Source: Agrostemma githago (taxonomy: Eukaryota > Streptophyta > Magnoliopsida > Caryophyllales > Caryophyllaceae). Taken from it: a DNA stretch of 64,000 bases. The first letter of the stretch is position 1, and each line of letters starts with the position of its first letter. A program made the position numbers and the translations under genes. Shown one piece after another: positions 1-9,121 of the stretch. The notes beneath the pieces were generated by a model. That model had not been told where the DNA came from, ran no database searches, and saw only the letters and a list, made by a program, of their open reading frames with translations. The stretch is from contig OY288256.1 in assembly GCA_958450325.1 (NCBI GenBank), positions 44,782,953 to 44,846,952 on the forward strand, read 5' to 3'.

Positions 1-1295
1 ACTTTCATGTCTATCCTCTTGGACGGCAAAAACCAGAAATGAATAATATTTTAGGTGTTTAATTGGTAGCTGCTAGAGTAGTATATAAAGTGATGGTGAT
101 GCATCAAGGTTTACGGGGTGAGGAGTTGAACTCCTGCTTCAAGAAGCTGATGGTTTTTGGTGAGGAAATGGCGGAGGCAAACTGGAAGGATATCCCCATG
201 GAGTTGCTGCTCAAAACATCTTTTTCTAAAAAATGGAATTACAAGAAGCTGTGAGGAAAATGGAGATTGAAAATCAAACATGAAGAACAGCTATTCATAT
301 CAAAACGCACAGGTTATAATTGCATACGATTAAAAGCACTGGTTATAATTTCAGTAGAAAATGAAGAATTGCATACGATTACATTGCAAAACGCACTTGA
401 ACAGCTAAAAGAACAACAACAACAACAACAACAACCAACGTTTTAGTTCGTATCAAAATTGCATACGAATATAAAAGAAACACTGGTTATCCATATCAAA
501 ATTACATACGAAAAAAATAATTGAAAAAAAACCTGATGAATATTAGGGATGAATTCCAAAGTCGTAACGCTGTTGTGCGGAATGATTTTAGGGTTTGGTT
601 CGCTGCTCTAGGTGGTGGCTCCAGCGATTTCTGAACAGAGGAGGTAATCGCGGCGGCTGGAATCTGAGGGTGAACGGCAGAGTCCTGGTCTGAGCATGGT
701 GTTGTTGTTGGCTACCGGTGGTGTTGTCCTCTTGTGGGTCGCGCGACGGTGCTCGGTATGGTAATGGATGAAAGGAGATTTGGAATAATTCAATTGGGGA
801 ATTCGTGGGGTTATTAGGGATGAATGAATTAAGGATGAAAGCAGGACAATGAATTAGTGTGAACGGGTTTATTTTGGGTTGTAATTTTTTCACAATATTT
901 GATAAAAGCGCTTAAACAAAATTTGTGGGATTTGGATTTTTTGGTTAGATAATTATGGCAAATTTAATTTATGACATCAAAGGGCGTCGCAATATAAAAG
1001 AGGGAAGATTATGAGGTTGACACCATATGAGAGCGTGAATGACAAAGCGTCATAAAAACAATGGATTTGTAGTAGTATTCCCTTTTAACTCAGGGTAACT
1101 TTACATCATAATGAAGAAGTTATACATAATTATACAATGATCGATTCATTCATTACTCTGAATTTCATGATCATTCAAACACAAGTTCCTTCAGGGAGTC
1201 ATAGATAATGACAACATTTACGAGTAAAGTTCATTTATCCTGCAATAGAACTTTTAATAACAATAATAGTGTGCATGCATGTAATATAATATAAA
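1..1295. other. Flanking sequence left of the outer Athila-like element
   Basis: AT-rich sequence that, together with 18890-19442, formed the target of the outer Athila-like insertion (TSD ATAAA at 1291-1295 and 18885-18889). Apart from the SKP2-like fragment at 63-225 I recognise no gene. Positions 300-520 hold a degenerate short repeat around the core AATTGCATACGA, seen about four times, and an (AAC)n run at 412-434. A 101-codon minus-strand ORF at 588-893 has proline-rich composition and no recognisable domain; I do not support it as a gene. Confidence 0.6.
63..254 (+). pseudogene. SKP2A/B-like F-box protein N-terminal fragment
   Basis: A 63-codon frame whose middle part reads ELNSCFKKL followed by WKDIPMELLLK. 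This resembles the N-terminus and beginning of the F-box of plant SKP2A/SKP2B proteins, the substrate-recognition subunits of SCF ubiquitin ligases. In those proteins the F-box continues with an ILSLVDD-type segment and then leucine-rich repeats. Here similarity stops after about position 215 and the frame runs into unrelated codons (TSFSKKWNYK), with no F-box remainder and no LRRs downstream. It is best read as a captured or broken first exon rather than a working gene. The family assignment is from memory of the motif, not from a search. Confidence 0.5.
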
Positions 1296-2408
1296 TGATG
1301 GTTAGAATTTTGTCGTGTCCTACCGTCAATAAACAACCGGCTATACCTAGTGGGTAGCTAGGGCAAGTCGGGTCGTGTCCACGGAGACGGTATGGTAGAG
1401 TTTAGACTAAGTCAACCTAAAAACGAGACTATGCTACCAAAACAACACAACGAGAACGATAATTGGTAAACTATGATGGAGAAGAGGTATGAACTAGACT
1501 AACCATGAACAAGCTAAAACAAGACTAAATGAAATAACTAGAGACTAACTAAACAATGAAACTAGATAAATGACGACTAACTAGGAGGATGAACCAAATA
1601 TGGAAAAGAGTAGGGTTAGGTCGGGTTCTTAAGTGTAGAAGGGTAATAGGGTGATCAAGGGTGTAGGTGTCTCCTAGTTGCTAGAGTCGGTTTGCGCTCT
1701 CGCGTCTAAACCTAGGTCAAGGTCGGTCCGCGCTCTCGCGTCAAAACCTAAGTCCGCACTCTCGTGACTAAGACTATACCCTAACACAATCACACACTAG
1801 ACAAACAATGAGAAGAAGAGAACAAGCATAGGAAGCATTGGCCACTACTACCCACACAAGCATTTCCACAAACACATAGAGTGCCTATTATGTGACTAGC
1901 AATAAAGATGTAACCTTTACCCCTAATCAAACCCTAATCACCCATAATCTACCCTTAATCCCCCTACTAACCCCACAAGAGAACTACTAACTCATAATCA
2001 AGATGAAACTAACATAAACAAAAGAAATCAAACCAAACATCCAAACATCCATAATGAACAAACAATAACAATAACAATAACAATATGTAAAGATTCAAAC
2101 TTGGATAAATAAACAATGAACAAGGGATAAGAGATTATACCAACAACAAGATGATGAAAAAGATGTAAACTTGCATAAATAAGAAACCCAAATCAACTTC
2201 AAGGTTGTCAAGCTTGGATGAATCTTCAAGTGTCTTCTTAATACAAGAGTAATTAACTAAGATTAAACAAAGATTAACTAAAGATTAAAGGAAGATTAAG
2301 CTAATTAGAGGAGCACTAAATCTAGGGTTTGAATGTTGTATAGAGGCCTAAGAGAGTCTAATATAATGTATGTTATCAAGAACCTCCCAAAAAATTACAA
2401 GAGGGGGG

Positions 2409-2416
2409 TATATATA
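2409..2416 (-). promoter_or_regulatory. TATA box of outer 3' LTR
   Basis: TATATATA within CCCTATATATACCCC on the minus strand. The same context recurs in all six Athila-like LTRs of the window, each time 51-55 bp from the edge of the palindrome cluster. Confidence 0.7.
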
Positions 2417-2466
2417 GGGTTACAATGAATAAAAAGAAGGAAAGAAGCAATTGCGGGCTACAGCAC

Positions 2467-2703
2467 TTCTTCTCGGTTGGGAAGGAATGGTCGCGGTCGG
2501 GATGGGCCATCCTTCCCGGTCGGGAAGCTATCTTCCCGGTCGGGATCAAGCATAACACCGGGCTGTGTTATCAATAACACCAGGCTGTGTTATTGCTCTT
2601 CCCGGTCGGGAAGGGTTCTTCCCGGTCGGGACGGCTCCAGGTCAGTAGCTGCTTCAATTGTGCACCTCATCCCGGACGGGATAAGGCCCTTCCCGTCGGG
2701 GAT
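2467..2703. repeat. Palindrome cluster in outer 3' LTR
   Basis: About eight near-palindromes of the type TTCCCGGTCGGGAA, with variants such as ATCCCGGACGGGAT. Two tandem copies of a second inverted repeat (arms ATAACAC and GTGTTAT) lie at about 2551-2594. The cluster sits upstream of the TATA box in the element's own orientation. Confidence 0.85.
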
Positions 2704-3042
2704 GAGTCTTGTAGGCCTCCAATATGATCTTTTTGGTCTCTCCTTGGTTCTCATGGGCTTCTCACCGATTCTCGGGGCTCGGGATCGAGTCTAAGAGGCT
2801 CGGGATCGGGTCCCAAGGTCTCGGGGTCGAATCCAAGGCATCGAGTGATCGTTCCTTCACTTCGTTGGCTCCAAAAAGTGTATGTATCGAGTCGGAATCG
2901 CTCCAACTCTTCATGAATGGTCTCGGGAACCTGAAACGAGCTAGAGGAAGCATAAGTAGCCCATAAACCGCTCCTAAGGAGCGACCACAAGGAAAATGGG
3001 ACCAAAACACAACAAATTAGGCACTACAAACTACATTTATCA

Positions 3043-3056
3043 ACTCCCCCACACTT
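3043..3056 (-). promoter_or_regulatory. Polypurine tract of outer element
   Basis: On the minus strand AAGTGTGGGGGAGT abuts the LTR start TGATAAATG. This is the expected primer for plus-strand synthesis and is nearly identical in the other two Athila-like elements. Confidence 0.85.
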
Positions 3057-4832
3057 AACCCTTACTCGCTCTCGAGTAAGCACATACTAACTACTAAACT
3101 AGCCGAGTGGGTATTAGCGCACCCTACGCCCTTTCAACTCACGCGAGTACACTTGGAGGAAAAGCGTACTCCGCAAGGCAAGTAAGGTCTTGCGAAAAAA
3201 CTGTGGATGCAACCGGACACAAAACACATAAACAAACAAACATACAAACAAACACATAATCGGTTGCACCCAAAAGAAAACAAATACCGCTTCCCTCTAA
3301 AAAGCGGTGAATGAAACACCGGTTTAGGACTCAAGGCAAGTGACAACGTTCTCGAGCTAGTAATACGAATCGAGATGAACTAAATCCTAATAGTATGACG
3401 CTAAAGCAACAAAAAACGTTGGTAACTTACCTAGGTCCTCCTAACTTTCTAAGAACGTACTACGGGACGATCGGCGGAGTGGAAAAGGGATGAACCACGG
3501 TGTTAGTCGACACTGTAGGTAAGTGAGACCCCGCCCCCTTTAACGATGAGCCAAGAGGGTCGTCTCATGCCCAAAACCGCCCAACTAGTCCAAGTAAAAA
3601 GGTGGAAATATTTGCAAAGTGAGGGAAGACGGACCATTACCGCTATCATCCTTCCTAGGGACTCGGTCCTTTGGTAGGCTCTTCGTGGTAATAGTAGGTA
3701 AAAGGCTTATTTTTGTGAGGAGATTCTTTTTGTGAGACGGTTTTCTTTTGGCATTTTTATTTCATTTGCATATTTGCTATTTGTGTTGCCATGCCATTTC
3801 TTTTTCATCTTTTCTATTTTCTTTTTGGCTTTTTGTGCCTTTTCTTTTTCTTCAATCTTTTCTTTCTTTCATTTTCTTTTCTTTGCCCTTTTGGCTTAAT
3901 TTGAGTTGTAGACATTTCTTTTGCAACTAAGAAAGAGATTTCAACAATATGCATCTTATTTTGTGGATATGTGTAGGAGGTAGGGGAATGGGTGAGTTTT
4001 GGGAGTGTCCTTCCCTTCATACCCAGAAAAAGGTGGAAAAACTTGGACTAATTAAACGATCCTAAACACGGTAACCTAAGGGACGGGACTCGGTAACCAA
4101 GGCCTTTTCAAACCGTGGGTGCTCATAATGGTCAAAATGCAAATCTCGTAGTAAATCCCTAGTAAGCTAGGTGGACTCAAGGTAAAAGACCAACGAAATC
4201 ATTGATTTAGGGTCATTCTACTAGACTAAAGTCCAAGACTCGATTTACACTACTAGAAAGGGAAAGTAAACGCTCGCACACTAGCCTCTAAACCGTGTTT
4301 TTGAAAACTTTTTACACACATGACACACTACACAACACAAAACAAAGACTCAACGAAAACGAAAGAAAAAGAGACAAAAGGCAACAATATAAAACAAAAC
4401 AAGACAAGCACAAAAACAAAACAAACACCACCCCGAACTTCCAATCAAGTCACCAAATCAACCACAACTTTACAAAGCTCCACCCGAGCACACAACATCA
4501 CAATCTCCTCCAAACTCCTCAAGAGACAAAGAAGGAAAAAGGGATACAAGATGTTACCGGATATCTTGAAAGCTCTCCAAAGCTATCGGTGATTTGAGCG
4601 ACCTATAAGGAAAAAGGGAGGCCAAACACGCACACAAAACAAATATACGAAATAATGACACAAAAGGAGAAGACACAAAAGAAAATCTTTTTGATTTTTG
4701 TAATTTTTTTTTCAAATTTTTAGGGTTTTTAAAGATTTTTCGAAAAACTACAAAAATAAAACTAACTATGCTAGAATATCGCTCCCCCACACTTAAACCG
4801 AGCAATGTCCTCATGCTCGATCGTAGTGTGCG
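3057..4832 (-). other. Outer element 3' non-coding region
   Basis: Conserved non-coding region found between the second PPT-like site and the true PPT. It is homologous, in inverted orientation, to 9122-10862 of the nested element and to 52936-54690 of the third one. It includes a pyrimidine-rich stretch on the plus strand at 3720-3900 (purine-rich in element sense). Short ORFs here are not conserved as proteins. A second PPT-like motif lies at 4782-4794. Confidence 0.75.
4782..4794 (-). promoter_or_regulatory. Internal PPT-like motif (outer element)
   Basis: Minus strand AAGTGTGGGGGAG, identical to the core of the terminal PPT but located about 1.75 kb inside the element. The same duplication is at 9109-9121 and, with one change, at 54691-54703. 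Confidence 0.6.
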
Positions 4833-5176
4833 GAGACTGATAAGTGCCATTTGTAGTGCCTATTTCGTAGTGTTTTGGTCCCATTTCCTTGTAGAATCGC
4901 TCCTTGGGAGCGGTTTATGGGTTACTTATGGTTCCTTTAGCTCGTTTCAGGTTCCCGAGACCGTTCATGGAGAGTTGGAGTGATTCCGACTCAATACATA
5001 CACATTTTAGAGCCAACGAAGCTAAGGAACGATGACTCGATGCCTTGGAATCGACCCCGAGACCTTGGGACCCAATCCCGAGCCTCCGAGACCCGATCCC
5101 AAGTCCCGAGAATCAATGAGAAGCCCATGAGAAGTAAGGAGGGACCATAGAGATCATATTGGAGGCCTACAAGGCT

Positions 5177-5325
5177 ATTCCCGGTTGGGTATGGCCTCAT
5201 CCCGACCGGGAATGAAGTGGAACACAAGAGGCGGCTACTGGGAGGTGTTCCCGACCGGGTCCAAGAAATCCCGATCGGGAATGTAAGAAATCCCGACCGG
5301 GTCCAAGAAATCCCGATCGGGAATG
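5177..5325. repeat. Palindrome cluster in nested 5' LTR
   Basis: Alternating half-degenerate palindromes such as TTCCCGACCGGGT and ATCCCGATCGGGAAT, including a near-tandem 38-bp unit containing GACCGGGTCCAAGAAATCCC. It ends 53 bp before the TATA box. Confidence 0.85.
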
Positions 5326-5377
5326 TTGCCAGTTCGCCCGCATTCAATCCTCTCCTTCTCCTTTCATCCTTAAACCC

Positions 5378-5385
5378 TATATATA
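5378..5385 (+). promoter_or_regulatory. TATA box of nested 5' LTR
   Basis: TATATATA in the context AAACCCTATATATACCC. Transcription would start shortly downstream, so the palindrome cluster is in U3 and absent from the 5' end of the RNA. Confidence 0.75.
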
Positions 5386-6477
5386 CCCTTCCCTTGTTAT
5401 GTAACACATATGTCTTTCATTACCCACTAAACCCTAGATTATTTTAGCATAGATTAGCATAGATTAGTGTAGATTAGTCTTTAGATTATCGTTGATCTTA
5501 GATTAGTGCTTGTAATTTGGGAATTCCTCAAGATCTCCACCAAGCTTGACAAACTTGGATGTTTGTTTTGGGTTCTTCCATTTATGCAAGTTTCTTTCTT
5601 CCTTTCATCTCTAGTTTGGTATAATCTTCTTTTCTCTTCTCTTAATCTTTGTTTTATCATTAAAGTTTGATTCTTTGTTGATTGTATTGCTCATAGTTCA
5701 TAGTTCTTGTTAGTCTCTTCATGTTTGTTTTGGTTATTATGTTGATTCATCTTGTTAGTGTTAGTTTTCCTTTAGATATGTTAGAGTAGTAGATTGCTAG
5801 GATTAGTAAGGTGATTAGGGTGTTAATTGGGTGATTAAGGGATTGTTGGAGATGTGGGTGGAAGATTTGGGTTTCCTCTGGTTTGATGCATGTTACATGT
5901 TTGTTGAAATGCTTGAATGACTAGTATGTGCATATTACTTGTTTTTCATGCTTTTCTCTTGTGGGTGATAGTTTGTTTGTGGGTTCGGTTCCCTCATTAA
6001 GTTGCGAGAGCCCGGTGAGGACGACCCCTAGGTCGATCTAAGTTGTGAGAGCCCGGATTAGACCTAGGCCACTATAGCGCGCTAGAACCCCGTTTGTCAT
6101 GTGTGTCGCCGAGATGGGTTCTAGGTGGAACCTCTAGGTGGGTCTAAGTTGCGAGAGCCCGGGCCAACCTAGATCACCCTACTACCTCCTTCACTCTAGT
6201 TCTCCCTTGACCATTCCTTTACCCCTTTGACCCCGACCTAATCCTAGCCCGTTTTCCTTGTTTGTTCTTCTCTTCCTTTCTCTTGCTTTAGACCTAGCTT
6301 AGTCCTAACCTCCCCTTTAGATTAGCTTGTCTCGAGCATAGTCCTAGACTGTAGCATACACTAGTCCGCACTCGTTTTGCCGTCCCTGTGGATTCGACAC
6401 GACTTACCCTAGCTACCCACTAGGTTAGCCGGTCTTATTTGTTGGGCGGGGACCCACGACAAGATCCTCCCATCAAA

Positions 6478-6497
6478 TTGGCGCCGTTGCCGGGGAC
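6478..6497 (+). promoter_or_regulatory. Primer-binding site (tRNA-Asp type)
   Basis: TTGGCGCCGTTGCCGGGGAC, two bases after the LTR end. This is the PBS typical of Athila-clade elements. It recurs in inverted form at 17102-17122 and 57558-57576. Confidence 0.88.
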
Positions 6498-6680
6498 GGC
6501 GTAGTTTAGACTTTTGTTTGCTTAGTTTTGGACTTTGTTCTTGATTTTGTGTTCTCTTCTCCTTGTGTATCTCCGTTTTTCTTCTTGTGTGTTACTCTCC
6601 CTTCCTAGTGCCTCAAAAGCACTAGGATACTAACGTTTGCTCAAGTGCTTCTAGCTCATCCTAGGTACCAAAGCAACGTT

Positions 6681-7928
6681 ATGGACATGGCTTATCCAAG
6701 CTACCATCAATCATCACGAGACAACTATGGGGCGAATTACCAAAACCCACAACTTTACCAACCATATCAACCTCATCAACAATCTTATGAACCCTCTTCT
6801 TATGGTTATCAAGAAAGTTGTCAAGGATCATTCCAACATCCTAACAACTACCAAACACCCTCACATAACCCACGACCACAAGATCCCAACTTGGTTGAGA
6901 CTTGTCAAATGATGTCTCAATTGCTTAAGAGTCAACATGAGGCAATAATTCAATTGCAAAAGACTCAAAAAGTGATGATGACTCAAATAATAGGGGTTAA
7001 AGAGGAGTTCAAGGCCCAAATAGAGGTGCAAGATGCTCGCATCAATGCACTCATGGCGCATATCACGATGTTGGCCGCTCGAACTCCGCAATATGTTGAG
7101 GAAGGTTCATTTAGGCAAGAAGGTCGGGTGCCTCCACAAGAAAGTCAACCCAACCTTGAAGCTACAAATGAAGAAGAGAGGGTCGAAGAGACCATTGTTG
7201 AGTGTTGCTTGGGCGGTGAAGATAGGGTTAGAGTAGAGGAAGTTGAAGCTTTAAGGGTCGACAATGAGGAGGGAGTTGAACATGATTATCAAAATAGCTC
7301 TTGGGGAGCCAATGTATTGGCTATAAAGTTGGATTTGTTTGATTTTCTTCGTGATGAACCGGGTGTTGACAATCCAAACCCAAGTGAAGAGATGACCCCT
7401 CATGACCATTTAGACAAGGTGAGTGAAAAGGAGCGCAATACTTGGGAAAAAGAAGTAGATGCTTTGGAACTTCCCTTGTATGGGGAATTGGAGGATCCTA
7501 AAGCCTCCAATGAAGAAAACTTGACACCTTCTTATCCTCTACCGCACTCGATCTCTAGCCCTTTGTCTTGTGAGACGGTTGGTGAAGAGGATCCTTGTCG
7601 GGCGGTGGAAAAGAGCTCCACTCTCGACCCCGTAGAAGAAGCGACACCTCTAGGGTGTGATCTCCCACATAATGACACCGAGCACGACTCTAGACCACTA
7701 TACCTACCGGATGGTCATAAGAGTCGTCGCTATCATGGTTCCGAAGACCCGGAAGATCACGAGAACCCCGAGCATAATGAAGACGATCGCTTCTTCCCTC
7801 CGACTTGGAAACTTTTGGGAGTGGCTAGGCTCGGCCATGTGAGCTTAAACAAAGATGTTGCTAAGGCATTTGACTTACTTCTCCGAGCTCTTGATGGTTA
7901 TGGAGGCGTTGTTGGTAAGAGTATTTAG
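6681..7928 (+). CDS. Gag remnant ORF of nested Athila-like element
   Basis: A 415-codon ORF from the first ATG (6681). Upstream in-frame codons from 6645 lack ATG. The N-terminus is rich in Tyr, Pro, Gln and Asn. Residues about 80-140 form a likely coiled coil (MSQLLKSQHEAIIQLQKTQK...). An acidic region follows, and the C-terminus contains AKAFDLLLRALDGYG. It lacks the capsid (Retrotrans_gag) block and the protease found in the 1086-residue ORF of the outer element, but its coiled coil and C-terminus correspond to that protein's middle and end. The frame is uninterrupted, so it may still be translated. Its role is unknown; an RNA-packaging or Gag-interaction role is only inference. Confidence 0.75.
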   Translation: MDMAYPSYHQSSRDNYGANYQNPQLYQPYQPHQQSYEPSSYGYQESCQGSFQHPNNYQTPSHNPRPQDPNLVETCQMMSQLLKSQHEAIIQLQKTQKVMMTQIIGVKEEFKAQIEVQDARINALMAHITMLAARTPQYVEEGSFRQEGRVPPQESQPNLEATNEEERVEETIVECCLGGEDRVRVEEVEALRVDNEEGVEHDYQNSSWGANVLAIKLDLFDFLRDEPGVDNPNPSEEMTPHDHLDKVSEKERNTWEKEVDALELPLYGELEDPKASNEENLTPSYPLPHSISSPLSCETVGEEDPCRAVEKSSTLDPVEEATPLGCDLPHNDTEHDSRPLYLPDGHKSRRYHGSEDPEDHENPEHNEDDRFFPPTWKLLGVARLGHVSLNKDVAKAFDLLLRALDGYGGVVGKSI

Positions 7929-8198
7929 TGTAAATATCTCTTTTTCTTTTCTTTTGTGTTTATGTTTGTATAGTTTGGTTTCTAGGTTTTTTTTTTTTGT
8001 GGAACTCTTGTTCATTTGGATTTTTGATGAGCGATGTGAGGGAGGGAATTTGATGTTGTATTTGAGTTTATTGTGATAGGTGTGAAGGAAAGGTGACTCC
8101 TAGAAAGGAGTGGTCGATGATGGAGTTTGGTTTGCGAGAGAGGAAGTTGGTTTTTGAAGCTTTGATGAGCTTTTAGGCTTGGGGAAGCAAAGAAGACT

Positions 8199-8386
8199 CA
8201 TCCCGACCGGGAAGAGGGCTTCCCGATCGGAAAGGATGAATAATCCCGATCGGGAAGGAGCCATCCCGATCGGGATGAAGGTGCTGAAATTGGAGCTTAC
8301 TGGAGTGCGTTCCCGACCGGGACGAGAGCTTCCCGATCGGGAAGGGTTCACCAACCCGATCAAGGCCATCGTTCCCGACCGGGATG
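8199..8386. repeat. Palindrome cluster downstream of gag remnant
   Basis: About eight modules such as ATCCCGATCGGGAT and TTCCCGATCGGAAA, starting about 270 bp after the gag-remnant stop codon. This is the transcribed counterpart of the LTR cluster; equivalents lie at 13228-13370 and 55488-55655. Confidence 0.85.
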
Positions 8387-9108
8387 GTCCCTTTGTCTCC
8401 ACCCATCCATTATGCCCCCTCCCAACCACCCTACTCCTCCTTACTCCTATCATATGACCCGTACACCTCACTTTATACACCGAGATCCACATCAAATCCC
8501 CCCCTCCCATCATTACTACCTTTACCATGTGTTCTATCACGTTCGAAGCGGAATAGCAATGATGAAGACAAGCAAGTGCCTATATTGATCTATGAGACGA
8601 TGAAGAGAGTGAGTTGCTAACCTATGGTACGGCAACTATCCTTCCTTTTCCGTCTTTTATTGCTTGTTTTACTTTGTTTACTCCCCTTCCCCTTGTACAC
8701 TTTTGTGTCGTGGTGTCATGGTGGCCTTCGAGGCCTTGGCATATGGTTGCTCCCGACTCTCGATGACGTGACCACATCGAGAGTCATTTTCAAAATCCAA
8801 ATTGTTTCAAGTTTTTCACTTTCTTTTTTGAGGATTTAGTCGGATTTAGGCGGAATCCGGGCTAGGTGACTTGATTACACCTAGCCCTCCCCTCCCATTT
8901 CCTTTTGTTTCCTTCTTTTTATTTTCTTCCCCCATCCATATCTTTTTCTTGTCTCGGCCCATGGTGACTTGACTACACCCCGGCCGGACACCTTCTACCT
9001 TTTTCTTCACCTTATTTTTCATTTTTAGCTTCATTTTCGTAGTTTCTTTTCTTTTTCTTTTGTCTCTCCGCACACTACGATTGAGCATATGAGGACATTG
9101 CTCGATTT

Positions 9109-9121
9109 AAGTGTGGGGGAG
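9109..9121 (+). promoter_or_regulatory. Internal PPT-like motif (nested element)
   Basis: AAGTGTGGGGGAG following GACATTGCTCGATTT, about 1.75 kb before the terminal PPT that has the same sequence. Confidence 0.6.

Larger units (their letters stand above)
1296..3042 (-). repeat. 3' LTR of outer Athila-like element
   Basis: 1747 bp, TG...CA ended in element orientation (TGATAAATG at the 3042 side). It is highly similar to 17124-18884, with scattered substitutions and small indels. It contains a palindrome cluster (2467-2703), a TATA box (2409-2416 on the minus strand), and three copies of a GCGAGAG-type motif near 1690-1770. It is preceded in element orientation by the polypurine tract at 3056-3043. 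Confidence 0.92.
4838..6475 (+). repeat. 5' LTR of nested Athila-like element
   Basis: 1638 bp, begins TGATAAGTGCC and ends CCTCCCATCA. It holds a palindrome cluster at 5177-5325, a TATA box at 5378-5385, and three GCGAGAGCCCGG-type repeats at about 6001-6162 in the transcribed part. U5 contains CCCTGTGGATTCGAC, a phrase common near the 3' end of plant gypsy LTRs. Confidence 0.95.

Noticed and set aside
588..893. 101-codon minus-strand ORF near the left edge
   Set aside because: Proline-rich with no recognisable domain, overlapping another ORF in a different frame; insufficient evidence for a gene.
4991..5407. 138-codon minus-strand ORF repeated at 11030-11446
   Set aside because: It overlaps the LTR palindrome cluster and promoter antisense to the element; its repetition reflects the LTR pair, not a conserved protein.
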